From positions 1 to 43,182 of the IMG/VR virus record IMGVR_UViG_3300049482_000028: 43,182 nucleotides of DNA, one strand, 5' to 3'. The position numbers and the translations under genes are program-made. The notes below the pieces were generated by a model. That model was not told the DNA's origin and did no database searches. It worked only from the letters and a program-made list of their open reading frames with translations. The DNA is from a virus. Below are positions 32,288 to 38,639 of this stretch, one piece after another (the stretch's first letter is position 1; each line of letters opens with the position of its first letter).

Positions 32288-33501
32288 CGTCCTCTATTCC
32301 TTTCATAGCCATTGTCGATAAGGAAGTCTACATCGCTACCATCTTCCTTCGCTATACATGGCGCTCTGAAAGCACAACGAGTACACATGAAATCGCCGGA
32401 GAAATGTGGATAGATTGCCAGCTTCGGGTTCAACATCTCTTTCGCTATCGCTCTGATATTATTTCCCGTGTTCTCAATCATTGCCTTGTTGCGGTAGGTA
32501 ATTTGGCGCTGGATAAAGTTTGAGTCGCCTATTTCAAGTAGCCAACTGTAATATCCCTGCGCTTTGTCGTTATTCTCAAACCACTCTACCAGCCCATTCT
32601 CTCTAACGTAGGCTTCAAACAACTCCGCTGTGGTGCCTTCTTCGGTACGGTTCACCGATGGCGTTAGATTCTTTAGCGGTGTAGGAGGACGTGGAAACGT
32701 TTTACGCAATACGTTGTAGAGTACACTATCAATCTCTTTGTATGGAAGATCGTACATCTTAGCTTCTTCGATCGAAGCCCAAATGTATGTACTGCACTGA
32801 GGATCTGTGTCCAGCTTAGTGAAGTAATCTTCGTCTACCTTCGCTGCTGTCTTATGATCCATGATCGCGTACTTACCCGTCTCTTCACTGTACGTGATAG
32901 CGTCACGCATTCCACGGGCATGTACTTCTACTTTCTTGCCATAATTAGGTGATTGTTCACGATAGTCAATCATCTCAAATCCGAGTGGCACACTAAACTT
33001 AGCTTCTGGACTGACCACAATGAAGTTGTCATTCTTTGCGGCGTACTCTTTGTAGAACGTCATCATGCCGATGCCTAGTTCTTTGTACTCCATGAACTCT
33101 TCGTGACTAGGATCAGGATGCATATCACGCAAACCACGAATGCTAAACATATCTGTATCGCCTTGCGTAATAGGCTTTACATCATACGTGCGCTCTAGCC
33201 ATTCATGCGTAACGATGCCCCCTTCCCACTGATAATTAAACCATGTTTCAAATGCTTCTACGGGGTCACGACTAAGCACAGGATTGTAGAACATCTCCAG
33301 TGCGTAGTGGATTCCTGAACCGAACCACAGAGGAACATTGATGCCGTCAATCTCTACGCGCTTGCGTAGGTTGTTCCGTGCGGGAGAGGTCCAATCCCAA
33401 TATCTGCGGCATCGCAGAAACGCGCTAACGTCGCTAGCGTGAATTGGGATAATATCGTATTTATCCGGCACAGAAAGTGCCGTCGTGCCTGCCTTATTCA
33501 T
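32284..33501 (-). CDS. Cas4/AddB-like PD-(D/E)XK exonuclease with Fe-S cysteines (405 aa)
   Basis: The nuclease core shows GSGIHYALEMF (62-72, His65), Asp200 in ARGMRDAI, the DHK motif at 215-217 and the QxxxY motif at 235-239. Cys31 with Cys373, Cys376 and Cys382 matches the split four-cysteine 4Fe-4S arrangement of Cas4 and AddB. It would resect DNA ends for the Sak4/SSB recombination system. It is preceded by its own promoter and GGAGG. No cas1/cas2 is nearby, so a CRISPR role is not suggested. Confidence 0.85.
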   Translation of the reverse strand: MNKAGTTALSVPDKYDIIPIHASDVSAFLRCRRYWDWTSPARNNLRKRVEIDGINVPLWFGSGIHYALEMFYNPVLSRDPVEAFETWFNYQWEGGIVTHEWLERTYDVKPITQGDTDMFSIRGLRDMHPDPSHEEFMEYKELGIGMMTFYKEYAAKNDNFIVVSPEAKFSVPLGFEMIDYREQSPNYGKKVEVHARGMRDAITYSEETGKYAIMDHKTAAKVDEDYFTKLDTDPQCSTYIWASIEEAKMYDLPYKEIDSVLYNVLRKTFPRPPTPLKNLTPSVNRTEEGTTAELFEAYVRENGLVEWFENNDKAQGYYSWLLEIGDSNFIQRQITYRNKAMIENTGNNIRAIAKEMLNPKLAIYPHFSGDFMCTRCAFRAPCIAKEDGSDVDFLIDNGYERNRGR

Positions 33502-33539
33502 CGTGCCTCCATTCGACTACAGGATTGGAGTGGACAATC

Positions 33540-33568
33540 ACCTTATCATATCCACGGGGAAAAGTCAA
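33540..33568 (-). promoter_or_regulatory. Predicted sigma70-type promoter for the recombination operon
   Basis: On the - strand TTGACT (33563-33568) lies 17 bases before TAAGGT (33540-33545), preceded by an extended TGA. It overlaps the end of the HTH gene and lies about 40 bases upstream of the nuclease ATG. Confidence 0.6.
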
Positions 33569-34185
33569 ATGCAACCTCTGCCCTCCATGTACCTTACCCA
33601 CGCTTCCATGCTTAAGGTCGGATTTGCGATGACGGGTAGAGTTCCGTCCCTAAGCACGTAATGTTGGTCGATCGCAACAAGAACTTTATCTGCCGTATTG
33701 ACACCTACCCAGGGAGATGGGGTTGTGTTGTTGATATAGGCACTAGCCTGCCTTTCGCTAATCCCCGCCCTATTCGCAATTACTTTGGTTGGTCCTTCAA
33801 ACATATGGTTACGATCATCATCATGCTCTATGAGATAAGTAACGACCCATGCACGTAGTATTTCGGACAATTTGATTGATTCTACCACTTCTAATGGAAC
33901 GCTACCACCTGTACGCTTTTGGTATAAATTAACTTCATGTTCTTTTAACAGCTCTAAAGCCCTATCAAGCGTTTTGCGCTGTATCAACTTCTTATTCGGA
34001 TTAAGGAACCCCTGCTTGTGTATACCTAAGGCTTTAGCTACTTTAGCTTTCGTTCCGTAGATAGCGATGAGTCTATCGAATACTGGCCTTACATCTTCGA
34101 TAGCTACCCATCCCTTATCTCTCTTCTTCATTACAACAACGCCATGTTTGAAAACGTTTGCAATCAGGGCGCTTACACTTGGCAT
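33565..34185 (-). CDS. DNA-binding protein with two HTH-like regions (206 aa)
   Basis: Two helix-turn-helix-like segments are visible: KAKVAKALGIHKQGFLNPNK (about 47-66) and TKVIANRAGISERQASAYIN (about 133-152). A charged helical linker joins them. The protein is probably a transcriptional regulator of the recombination/replication genes, whose promoter overlaps its 3' end. Neither ATG 34185 nor the later in-frame ATG at 34131 has a good ribosome binding site. A dyad (34195-34207) lies 10 bases upstream of 34185 and may be its operator. Confidence 0.7.
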   Translation of the reverse strand: MPSVSALIANVFKHGVVVMKKRDKGWVAIEDVRPVFDRLIAIYGTKAKVAKALGIHKQGFLNPNKKLIQRKTLDRALELLKEHEVNLYQKRTGGSVPLEVVESIKLSEILRAWVVTYLIEHDDDRNHMFEGPTKVIANRAGISERQASAYINNTTPSPWVGVNTADKVLVAIDQHYVLRDGTLPVIANPTLSMEAWVRYMEGRGCI

Positions 34186-34194
34186 ATGTACGTA

Positions 34195-34207
34195 ACATCA
34201 GTGATGT
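34195..34207. promoter_or_regulatory. Dyad upstream of HTH gene (possible operator)
   Basis: ACATCAGTGATGT is a perfect 6-1-6 inverted repeat, 10 bases before the HTH gene start. On the - strand a weak TTGCAC/GATAGA promoter-like pair lies just upstream of it. Autoregulation is inferred. Confidence 0.4.
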
Positions 34208-34263
34208 GTTTCTATCCTCAAATTGCCATCGGTGCAATCCAATGCGACATAGTAGTTTACCTA

Positions 34264-34632
34264 TCATCGGCGTCGGAGATCAGCAGGGACACACGTTGTG
34301 CCCCTTGCATAATGGTATCCAGTTAGCACGATGTCACTCCAACGTGAGCCTGTCTGGTGTGCAACAGCTACGCATACACGTCCAGTCACTTCTGAATTTA
34401 CACCGCAGATGAAATGATCGTATCGTCTAAGTGAAAACGCGTTATCCTGTGTCCAGTGTGCATTAGGGTGCTTACGGCAAGATACGCTATACACCTGATA
34501 TTTACCTTCAATGTTCTCTTCCATGTTAGCGCGGGTTTGGAACCAAAGATTGCCGTAATGCGCATGTGCCACGGCTACACGGATGAAGCAAAGAGCAATC
34601 ACTACCCACATGCATACGATTAACATTTTCAT
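34264..34632 (-). CDS. Putative secreted Cys-containing protein (122 aa)
   Basis: The ATG at 34632 overlaps the upstream stop as ATGA and opens a signal-like segment (MKMLIVCMWVVIALCFIRVAV). Longer in-frame starts would bury it. The mature part has four cysteines (VSCRKH, FICGV, RVCVAV, TTCVPAD), suggesting two disulfides outside the membrane. His, Tyr and Trp are frequent. It could act on the cell envelope, for example superinfection exclusion; that is inference. No family is recognised. Confidence 0.6.
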   Translation of the reverse strand: MKMLIVCMWVVIALCFIRVAVAHAHYGNLWFQTRANMEENIEGKYQVYSVSCRKHPNAHWTQDNAFSLRRYDHFICGVNSEVTGRVCVAVAHQTGSRWSDIVLTGYHYARGTTCVPADLRRR

Positions 34633-34859
34633 GGGATAACCTCGATTCGTTCGCTGTTGCGCCATCGTTTGTCTTTGTCGATCTGTCTTCTAACAGCCCG
34701 TTCGGTCAATGGCTTAGTGACACGCCACCAGCCGTGTTCAGGAGAGATACCTAGTACGGCTCCTTCATAAGAGTAGTAGGTGTAATTGCCATACCAGCCG
34801 AGACTCCAAGGCCAGCTTCGTCCTCGATATAGTGTGATGACGTACTTATCACCACTCAT
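34629..34859 (-). CDS. Small aromatic-rich hypothetical protein (76 aa)
   Basis: The start overlaps the upstream stop as ATGA. The N-terminal half is rich in Trp and Tyr (YRGRSWPWSLGWYGNYTYYS). It is followed by a basic helix (TERAVRRQIDKDKRWRNSER). There is no signal peptide. The pattern is that of a small folded beta domain with a basic tail; function is unknown. Confidence 0.6.
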   Translation of the reverse strand: MSGDKYVITLYRGRSWPWSLGWYGNYTYYSYEGAVLGISPEHGWWRVTKPLTERAVRRQIDKDKRWRNSERIEVIP

Positions 34860-35251
34860 TCTCCCTCCTCGCTGGTAGCGGCAAGAGCGCGACGAAGGAT
34901 CGGCAGGAAGTCGTCACGTAACGGCCCCGAGATGTCCTCCGGGTAGTCGTCCGCGTATGACACGAATCGCCGTAGCGCGCTTTCGAGTTGCCGCACCCGC
35001 GACTCCGCAGCCTCGGCGCGAGCGACTGCCTGCCGCCAGTTCCAATCCTCGGTATGACACTGAGCCTGCGCTTCGTCGCGTTCGGCCTCCGCAACCAAAA
35101 TGCGAGATTCACACGTCTGATGAACCAGGCCGATCTTCATTGCGTTGTCGCGTTCCTTCACAAGCGCATCCAAAGCAGCCTCTCCCGCTCCCCCACGGAA
35201 AGGCCCGAGATGACGCAACTGCTCCCGCACGATGATTTCGGGGTCGTTCAT
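34856..35251 (-). CDS. Coiled-coil protein of unusually high GC (131 aa)
   Basis: The ATG at 35251 overlaps the upstream TGA as ATGA. The protein is a long Ala/Glu/Arg coiled coil (ALDALVKERDNAMKIGLVHQ through RAEAAESRVRQLESALRRF), ending in an acidic tail. By eye its DNA is near 60% GC, with GC-rich codon ends, against mid-40s in adjacent genes, which suggests recent arrival from a higher-GC phage or host. No domain beyond coiled coil is recognised. Confidence 0.65.
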   Translation of the reverse strand: MNDPEIIVREQLRHLGPFRGGAGEAALDALVKERDNAMKIGLVHQTCESRILVAEAERDEAQAQCHTEDWNWRQAVARAEAAESRVRQLESALRRFVSYADDYPEDISGPLRDDFLPILRRALAATSEEGE

Positions 35252-35445
35252 GCGTACCACTTATCGATCTGATTATACGAATCGATTAGTTTGTTAACTT
35301 CGTCTTTCCACGGTCCCCATTCTTCAACAAGGAATCGTAGTGCTTCTATTAGAAGATCGTCGGCTTCTCCATGAGATGCTTCTATATCACCACTTCCGAT
35401 GAGTTCTCTCATATCTTCATGTATCTCAAATATAGTTCGCGTCAT
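35248..35445 (-). CDS. Small acidic helical protein (65 aa)
   Basis: The start overlaps the SNF2 helicase stop and the end overlaps the next gene, both ATGA-type. The product (TRTIFEIHEDMRELIGSGDI, then ADDLLIEALRFLVEEWGPW) is fully helical and acidic. Such small proteins often follow helicase genes in phages, but no role is known. Coupled packing supports translation. Confidence 0.6.
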   Translation of the reverse strand: MTRTIFEIHEDMRELIGSGDIEASHGEADDLLIEALRFLVEEWGPWKDEVNKLIDSYNQIDKWYA

Positions 35446-36935
35446 ACTTCATCATCTCCAAAGATTTCACGAAACCATCCCATCTTGATTTCGTTGGTTT
35501 TCTCGATGCGTTTATCTGTGGTGTTCTTAGCATTGATGTAGATTATCTGTGTTTGACCTTCTTGCCCTGGCCTATAAATCCGTCCAACTGCCTGTGCATT
35601 ATCTTTAGGTGACCAACTTCTATCGAGGAAGATGGCTCGTTGCGCAGCAGATAGATTAATAGATTCACCACCAAGCGCAAGAGTCGTAAGAAATACACGA
35701 TGCTCCTTACTAGGCCACACATCATGCCACAGGGCGTACCGTTCCTTCTCGTTCATGCTCTGAATCATACGTAGATACGGAACATTGGCTTTCTTCAATC
35801 GTTCCTCTAGGAGTGCAAGTGGATCTTTAAAGCAAGAGAACACTACTACCTGCTGTTTACTCTCTTCATCCCACTCAAGATTTTCAAGCAACTCCATAAC
35901 TGCATCTAGTTTAGATGAGGGTTCGACGAGCCTGATTTGCTGGATAACGCGGTCGGCCTTAGAATCGTAATAGTCGTCCCCATACTTCTCCGGTGTTGCC
36001 ACACAGATTTGGCGTAGACGATTAAGTTGAGAGAGAACGTTGGGGGAGGTAATAGATACTCCCTTCTTATCAAGAGTACGTAGTTCGTCTCTAATCTGAT
36101 TATACATTCTTCGTTGCGTCGCATTGAGTTCTACCTCAATCGGGGTTTCGATTGGAATAGCGATGTCAGGACGAACATCTTTAAGTTCTCGTCGCACTCC
36201 AACTTCTTTACGTAGCTCACGGAACTCTTCCTTCCTGTGGGGATATACCCCGAGGATACGTGTAAACCCACCCATCTCGATCTCTTCGCAGAAGTATCTA
36301 CGAAACTTCCAGTAACTACTGAACTGATGCCTATCAAGAAAGTTAAGCAAAGACCATACTTCATCGGGACGGTTGATGATTCCCGTCCCGGTCATGATAT
36401 GCTTGAATCCTGTATCTGCAATAGCCATCTTCTTGATGTTACGTGTCCACTGTGTATCTTTATCCTTCATCCTGTGGGCTTCGTCAACGAGGATACCATC
36501 CCACTCAATACCAATTAGGATATCTTTCAAGCTAGATTTATTCATAAAGCAATGATAGTGGCCTAGTACTACTACAGGCCGGTCGCTCATAATTGCTTGT
36601 ACGAATTCCTCACTATTTATTTCCAGCTCTAGCTTGCCCCCCATTTCTACGCGAGTGATCCCTTTCGCTGTTACATTGAGAAAGATCCAATCGGGTAGTA
36701 CTTTCGGAATAGCATCGAAGTATGTACCTTTACCCATCTTCGTAGTAATGATGAGTACAGCGGGAGAAGCTACGTCTTGCAATTTACGTTCAGACAACCA
36801 CAAAGCGGTGGTCGTTTTGTAACAGCCCATCTCTGACCAATTCGCTGACCAGTCTCTAGATTCTAGGTGTTCTAGATCGACTATTTGAAATGGCGCAGGC
36901 GTATACGTTTCATGCTGCTGCGCTAACATCGACAT
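35442..36935 (-). CDS. SNF2-family DNA helicase/translocase (497 aa)
   Basis: It is a superfamily 2 ATPase. The motif I region reads WSEMGCYKTTTAL (33-45), so the canonical GLGKT is GCYKT. Motif II is DEAH (151-154). Motif III-like MTGTGI, motif V LGGESINLSAAQRAIFLD and motif VI QAVGRIYRPGQ (448-458) are intact. The length is typical of phage minimal SNF2 proteins, which remodel DNA-protein complexes or replication forks. The start overlaps the zinc-ribbon gene by 26 bases. Confidence 0.85.
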   Translation of the reverse strand: MSMLAQQHETYTPAPFQIVDLEHLESRDWSANWSEMGCYKTTTALWLSERKLQDVASPAVLIITTKMGKGTYFDAIPKVLPDWIFLNVTAKGITRVEMGGKLELEINSEEFVQAIMSDRPVVVLGHYHCFMNKSSLKDILIGIEWDGILVDEAHRMKDKDTQWTRNIKKMAIADTGFKHIMTGTGIINRPDEVWSLLNFLDRHQFSSYWKFRRYFCEEIEMGGFTRILGVYPHRKEEFRELRKEVGVRRELKDVRPDIAIPIETPIEVELNATQRRMYNQIRDELRTLDKKGVSITSPNVLSQLNRLRQICVATPEKYGDDYYDSKADRVIQQIRLVEPSSKLDAVMELLENLEWDEESKQQVVVFSCFKDPLALLEERLKKANVPYLRMIQSMNEKERYALWHDVWPSKEHRVFLTTLALGGESINLSAAQRAIFLDRSWSPKDNAQAVGRIYRPGQEGQTQIIYINAKNTTDKRIEKTNEIKMGWFREIFGDDEV

Positions 36936-37383
36936 TTATTGCCACCTTCCCATTTAATACCTGCCTTAATGCTTCATCGTTTGTCATGCCTTTTTCTCGA
37001 CAAGTCTTGTACTTGCGTTTAGCGGTTCTGCATTCTTTGTTCTGTGTACAGAATAGTGAGCCGGGATTACCTCCTACGATTGGTTGATCGCAAATTACGC
37101 AATCAGGTCTTATATCGTGTATGACTTGTTGCTTCGCCGAGTAGTATGAATACCCCACAGAGAGGTATTCTTCTATTTGATCGGCGTAGGTAGAGAGCCA
37201 TTCTTCCTTCTTACAACTGGAACAGTATTTATGGTTAAATGTTGCCGGAAAAGTGGTGTAGCATGATGGGCAGATAAGAAGGTGTGGGCGGTGTTCTGTA
37301 ACACAGACAGAACACCACCCGATGTCTCTCACCATACGATTATCCCATGATCCGCATGATGGGCAATAATCGTCGAATTCCAC
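36910..37383 (-). CDS. Multi-zinc-ribbon protein (157 aa)
   Basis: It has a GTG start behind AGAAGGG. Six cysteine pairs are visible: C7/C10, C24/C27, C38/C41, C54/C57, C95/C98 and C112/C118. The first four look like two zinc ribbons, and the last two form a CxxC...FC-x5-C finger as in many phage small zinc proteins. A helical C-terminus (NDEALRQVLNGKV) follows. It likely binds nucleic acid or a protein partner. It lies between the Rpf-like enzyme and the helicase it overlaps. Confidence 0.7.
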   Translation of the reverse strand: MEFDDYCPSCGSWDNRMVRDIGWCSVCVTEHRPHLLICPSCYTTFPATFNHKYCSSCKKEEWLSTYADQIEEYLSVGYSYYSAKQQVIHDIRPDCVICDQPIVGGNPGSLFCTQNKECRTAKRKYKTCREKGMTNDEALRQVLNGKVAINVDVSAAA

Positions 37384-37393
37384 TTATTCCCTT

Positions 37394-37747
37394 CTAGTAG
37401 CCGTTACGTACCCATGATCTGTTCATGTAACAACCCCATCCAGTAAACCCATAACGCTTGTAGATAGCAAGCGCCACTTTATACTGTTGCCACGGTGTTG
37501 CGTTGTATGCTTCTCGCGGGTATCCGAATTTATTGAACGCATCCCACGATCCATGATAAAAACCGAATGCTCCTTGATATGTTCCACTGTTATGCTTCCA
37601 GTTTGTTCCAGTTTCGCACTGTGCTATTCTTTGCCATACTGGAGGCAACCACTTTTTATGTTGCCATTGCCAATTATTGCCTGTGTTCCCCGCAGGTGTT
37701 ACAACCAACGTAGCCAACACAGTAATGATGACAAGTGCTTTCTTCAA
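37394..37747 (-). CDS. Secreted Rpf-like transglycosylase (117 aa)
   Basis: The TTG at 37747 is chosen: AGAAGGG lies a few bases upstream and the product then begins with a clean signal peptide (MKKALVIITVLATLVVTPAG). The mature domain has the Rpf/lysozyme-like pattern WQRIAQCETGTNWKHNSG with catalytic-type Glu45. It also has QGAFGFYHGSWDAF, and Cys44 and Cys106 placed as the conserved disulfide (FTGWGC). Rpf proteins cleave peptidoglycan glycan strands and are characteristic of Actinobacteria. It is far from the lysis cassette, and its leader is highly structured. Confidence 0.8.
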   Translation of the reverse strand: MKKALVIITVLATLVVTPAGNTGNNWQWQHKKWLPPVWQRIAQCETGTNWKHNSGTYQGAFGFYHGSWDAFNKFGYPREAYNATPWQQYKVALAIYKRYGFTGWGCYMNRSWVRNGY

Positions 37748-37774
37748 AGCATCCCTTCTGTGGACGACAAGGTG

Positions 37775-37809
37775 GGGGTAGGGTGTATCGCATAAATACA
37801 CCCTACCCC
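37775..37809 (-). terminator. 14-bp hairpin B in the Rpf leader (terminator or expression platform)
   Basis: A perfect stem, 37775-37788 with 37796-37809 (GGGGTAGGGTGTAT), has a 7-base loop. There is no T tract after it on the - strand. Its 5' arm on the - strand starts inside GAGGGG, which is complementary to the loop of hairpin A. It ends 15 bases before the ribosome binding site. Confidence 0.6.
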
Positions 37810-37815
37810 TCTTCA

Positions 37816-37843
37816 ACTGCTATCGAGGGGATGTGATAGCAGT
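37816..37843 (-). other. 9-bp hairpin A in the Rpf leader
   Basis: Bases 37816-37824 (ACTGCTATC) pair with 37835-37843. The 10-base loop contains, on the - strand, CCCCTC, which can pair with GAGGGG at 37806-37811 in hairpin B. It is located between the aptamer-like RNA and hairpin B. Confidence 0.6.
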
Positions 37844-37850
37844 GAATTTA

Positions 37851-37959
37851 TGTCCAGTAAGCTACTCCGTGCATTGTTAGCAGGGAAGGCAGGAAAACCC
37901 TGTTAACCGCTTTGCCGTGTCGGGAACCTCCATGTGGGAGATGAGCCGCTTACTGGACA
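37851..37959 (-). ncRNA. Aptamer-like structured leader RNA upstream of the Rpf-like gene (candidate riboswitch)
   Basis: It is closed by a perfect 12-bp helix, 37851-37862 with 37948-37959 (TGTCCAGTAAGC/GCTTACTGGACA). Inside, 37876-37885 pairs with 37898-37907 (10 bp, one mismatch), and CTCC/GGAG forms a small hairpin at 37928-37940. On the - strand GGAGGTTCC, CGGTTAAC, GCTAAC and CGGAG occur in the same order as in my recollection of ydaO (c-di-AMP) riboswitches, a class known upstream of actinobacterial rpf genes. The structure is clear; the ligand class is a hypothesis. Confidence 0.6.
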
Positions 37960-37964
37960 CTAAA

Positions 37965-37993
37965 CTTATATCACAAATCCTAACTAAAGTCAA
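37965..37993 (-). promoter_or_regulatory. Strong predicted promoter for the leader RNA and Rpf-like gene
   Basis: On the - strand TTGACT (37988-37993) and TATAAG (37965-37970) are 17 bases apart, with an extended TGA before the -10. It overlaps the stop codon of the LuxR-type gene. A start near 37958 would place the 12-bp closing helix at the very 5' end of the transcript. Confidence 0.75.
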
Positions 37994-38343
37994 GTGATTA
38001 ATCCGCGTCGTATACCAATTGCTACCGCATGAGTTGAATTCCTCGCTTGCAATTTCGATCTTGCGTGTTTTAGATGCGTTTTAACTGTTTCCCGAGAAAC
38101 ATACAGTTCAGCCGCTACTGAATCAACGCGGCCAGAATTCGCATAAGATTGCAACATCATTAGTTCTCTATAGCTTAAGCTTGCGATATCAACTATTGCC
38201 ATATTAGCCATTAATCTCTCCAATGCTCCGATCGCTCTATCTTCTTTATACTTTATACCCCTTAGCCATTCACGGGGCGAATTGGAATAGTCACGATCAG
38301 TGAGTAATCCTGCCTTATTATGTACTTGACCTCTGCGACTCAA
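37990..38343 (-). CDS. LuxR/GerE-type HTH regulator (117 aa, or 73 aa from internal ATG)
   Basis: Residues 56-112 are a LuxR-type helix-turn-helix: LSYRELMMLQSYANSGRVDSV, then AELYVSRETVKTHLKHARSK, with the usual VKTH recognition helix. The long form begins at TTG 38343 with no ribosome binding site. An in-frame ATG at 38211 has GGAGAG upstream and would give a bare 73-aa HTH protein. It ends on the promoter of the Rpf leader and may regulate that promoter or the inverted-repeat region upstream. Confidence 0.75.
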   Translation of the reverse strand: MSRRGQVHNKAGLLTDRDYSNSPREWLRGIKYKEDRAIGALERLMANMAIVDIASLSYRELMMLQSYANSGRVDSVAAELYVSRETVKTHLKHARSKLQARNSTHAVAIGIRRGLIT

Positions 38344-38349
38344 AGATAA

Positions 38350-38406
38350 GAGCTACGGATAGCTCTAGAAGGAGAATGTCGGTTCACCCTTTACTATCCG
38401 TAGCTC
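38350..38406. repeat. 13-bp perfect inverted repeat, 31-base loop
   Basis: GAGCTACGGATAG (38350-38362) pairs with 38394-38406. On the - strand it is followed by TTATCTTTG, so it could terminate leftward transcription or fold in the 5' leader of the LuxR-type gene. Its inner edge abuts the next inverted repeat. Confidence 0.7.
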
Positions 38407-38512
38407 ACGGAGCTAGTAAGTCACTGTTACCAGTGTGAATATCGCAGCGCGGATACACCACACTACGATACCCCATACAGTGCGCTTACCGTATGTAACC
38501 TACTAGCTCCGT
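38407..38512. ncRNA. Candidate four-way-junction RNA or DNA structure
   Basis: Arms 38407-38418 and 38501-38512 (ACGGAGCTAGTA/TACTAGCTCCGT) pair perfectly over 12 bp. Within the 82-base interior three smaller hairpins can form: CACTG/CAGTG; TATCGTAG with CTGCGATA (one wobble); CATAC/GTATG. The overall size resembles the Rpf leader RNA. The strand is unknown. Confidence 0.45.
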
Positions 38513-38534
38513 CAACTACGTTTCGTGAAGTTAT

Positions 38535-38614
38535 CTTCACTGTTAAGGCCACTCACCCTTTGCTCTATTGTTTATGGAGCAGCACAGTGGAAAGGGGTGG
38601 CCTTAACAGTGAAG
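38535..38614. repeat. 18-bp perfect inverted repeat with inner helix
   Basis: CTTCACTGTTAAGGCCAC (38535-38552) pairs with 38597-38614. After a 3-base bulge, CCCTTT (38556-38561) pairs with AAAGGG (38591-38596). The top carries a small GCTC/GAGC hairpin. The right arm is shared with the hairpin at 38604-38639. Confidence 0.75.
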
Positions 38615-38639
38615 CCCCAATTAAGGGGCTTCACTGTTA
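38604..38639. terminator. 15-bp perfect hairpin, 6-base loop, after the 116-aa gene
   Basis: TAACAGTGAAGCCCC (38604-38618) pairs with 38625-38639; loop AATTAA. It begins 8 bases past the stop of the - strand gene at 38648, so it may end that transcript. No T tract follows. Its left arm also forms the 18-bp stem, making the two folds exclusive. Confidence 0.6.

Larger units (their letters stand above)
38421..38639. repeat. Four copies of the 9-mer TCACTGTTA (possible iterons)
   Basis: Exact copies lie at 38421-38429 (+), 38537-38545 (+), 38604-38612 (-) and 38631-38639 (+). They lie in the 304-base gene-free interval next to a winged-helix gene. Three of them form the arms of the adjacent hairpins. 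Confidence 0.6.

Noticed and set aside
32284-33501. Cas4-like nuclease as part of a CRISPR system
   Set aside because: No cas1, cas2, effector or repeats are present. Neighbours are a recombinase and SSB-like protein, the usual phage setting.
34849-35112. 87-codon frame on the - strand inside the GC-rich gene
   Set aside because: It is Arg/Ser-rich, as expected for a shadow of a GC-rich gene, and has no coupling or binding site.
37748-37816. Longer N-terminus of the Rpf-like gene starting at TTG 37816
   Set aside because: It would translate through hairpin B and place the signal peptide internally. The TTG at 37747 has a binding site and gives a normal signal peptide.
37918-37948. Segment ending GGGAGATGAGCCG resembling the 3' end of type I-E CRISPR repeats
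   Set aside because: The stem is not the GC-rich repeat stem and the segment is fully explained as part of the 12-bp-closed leader RNA. It occurs once.
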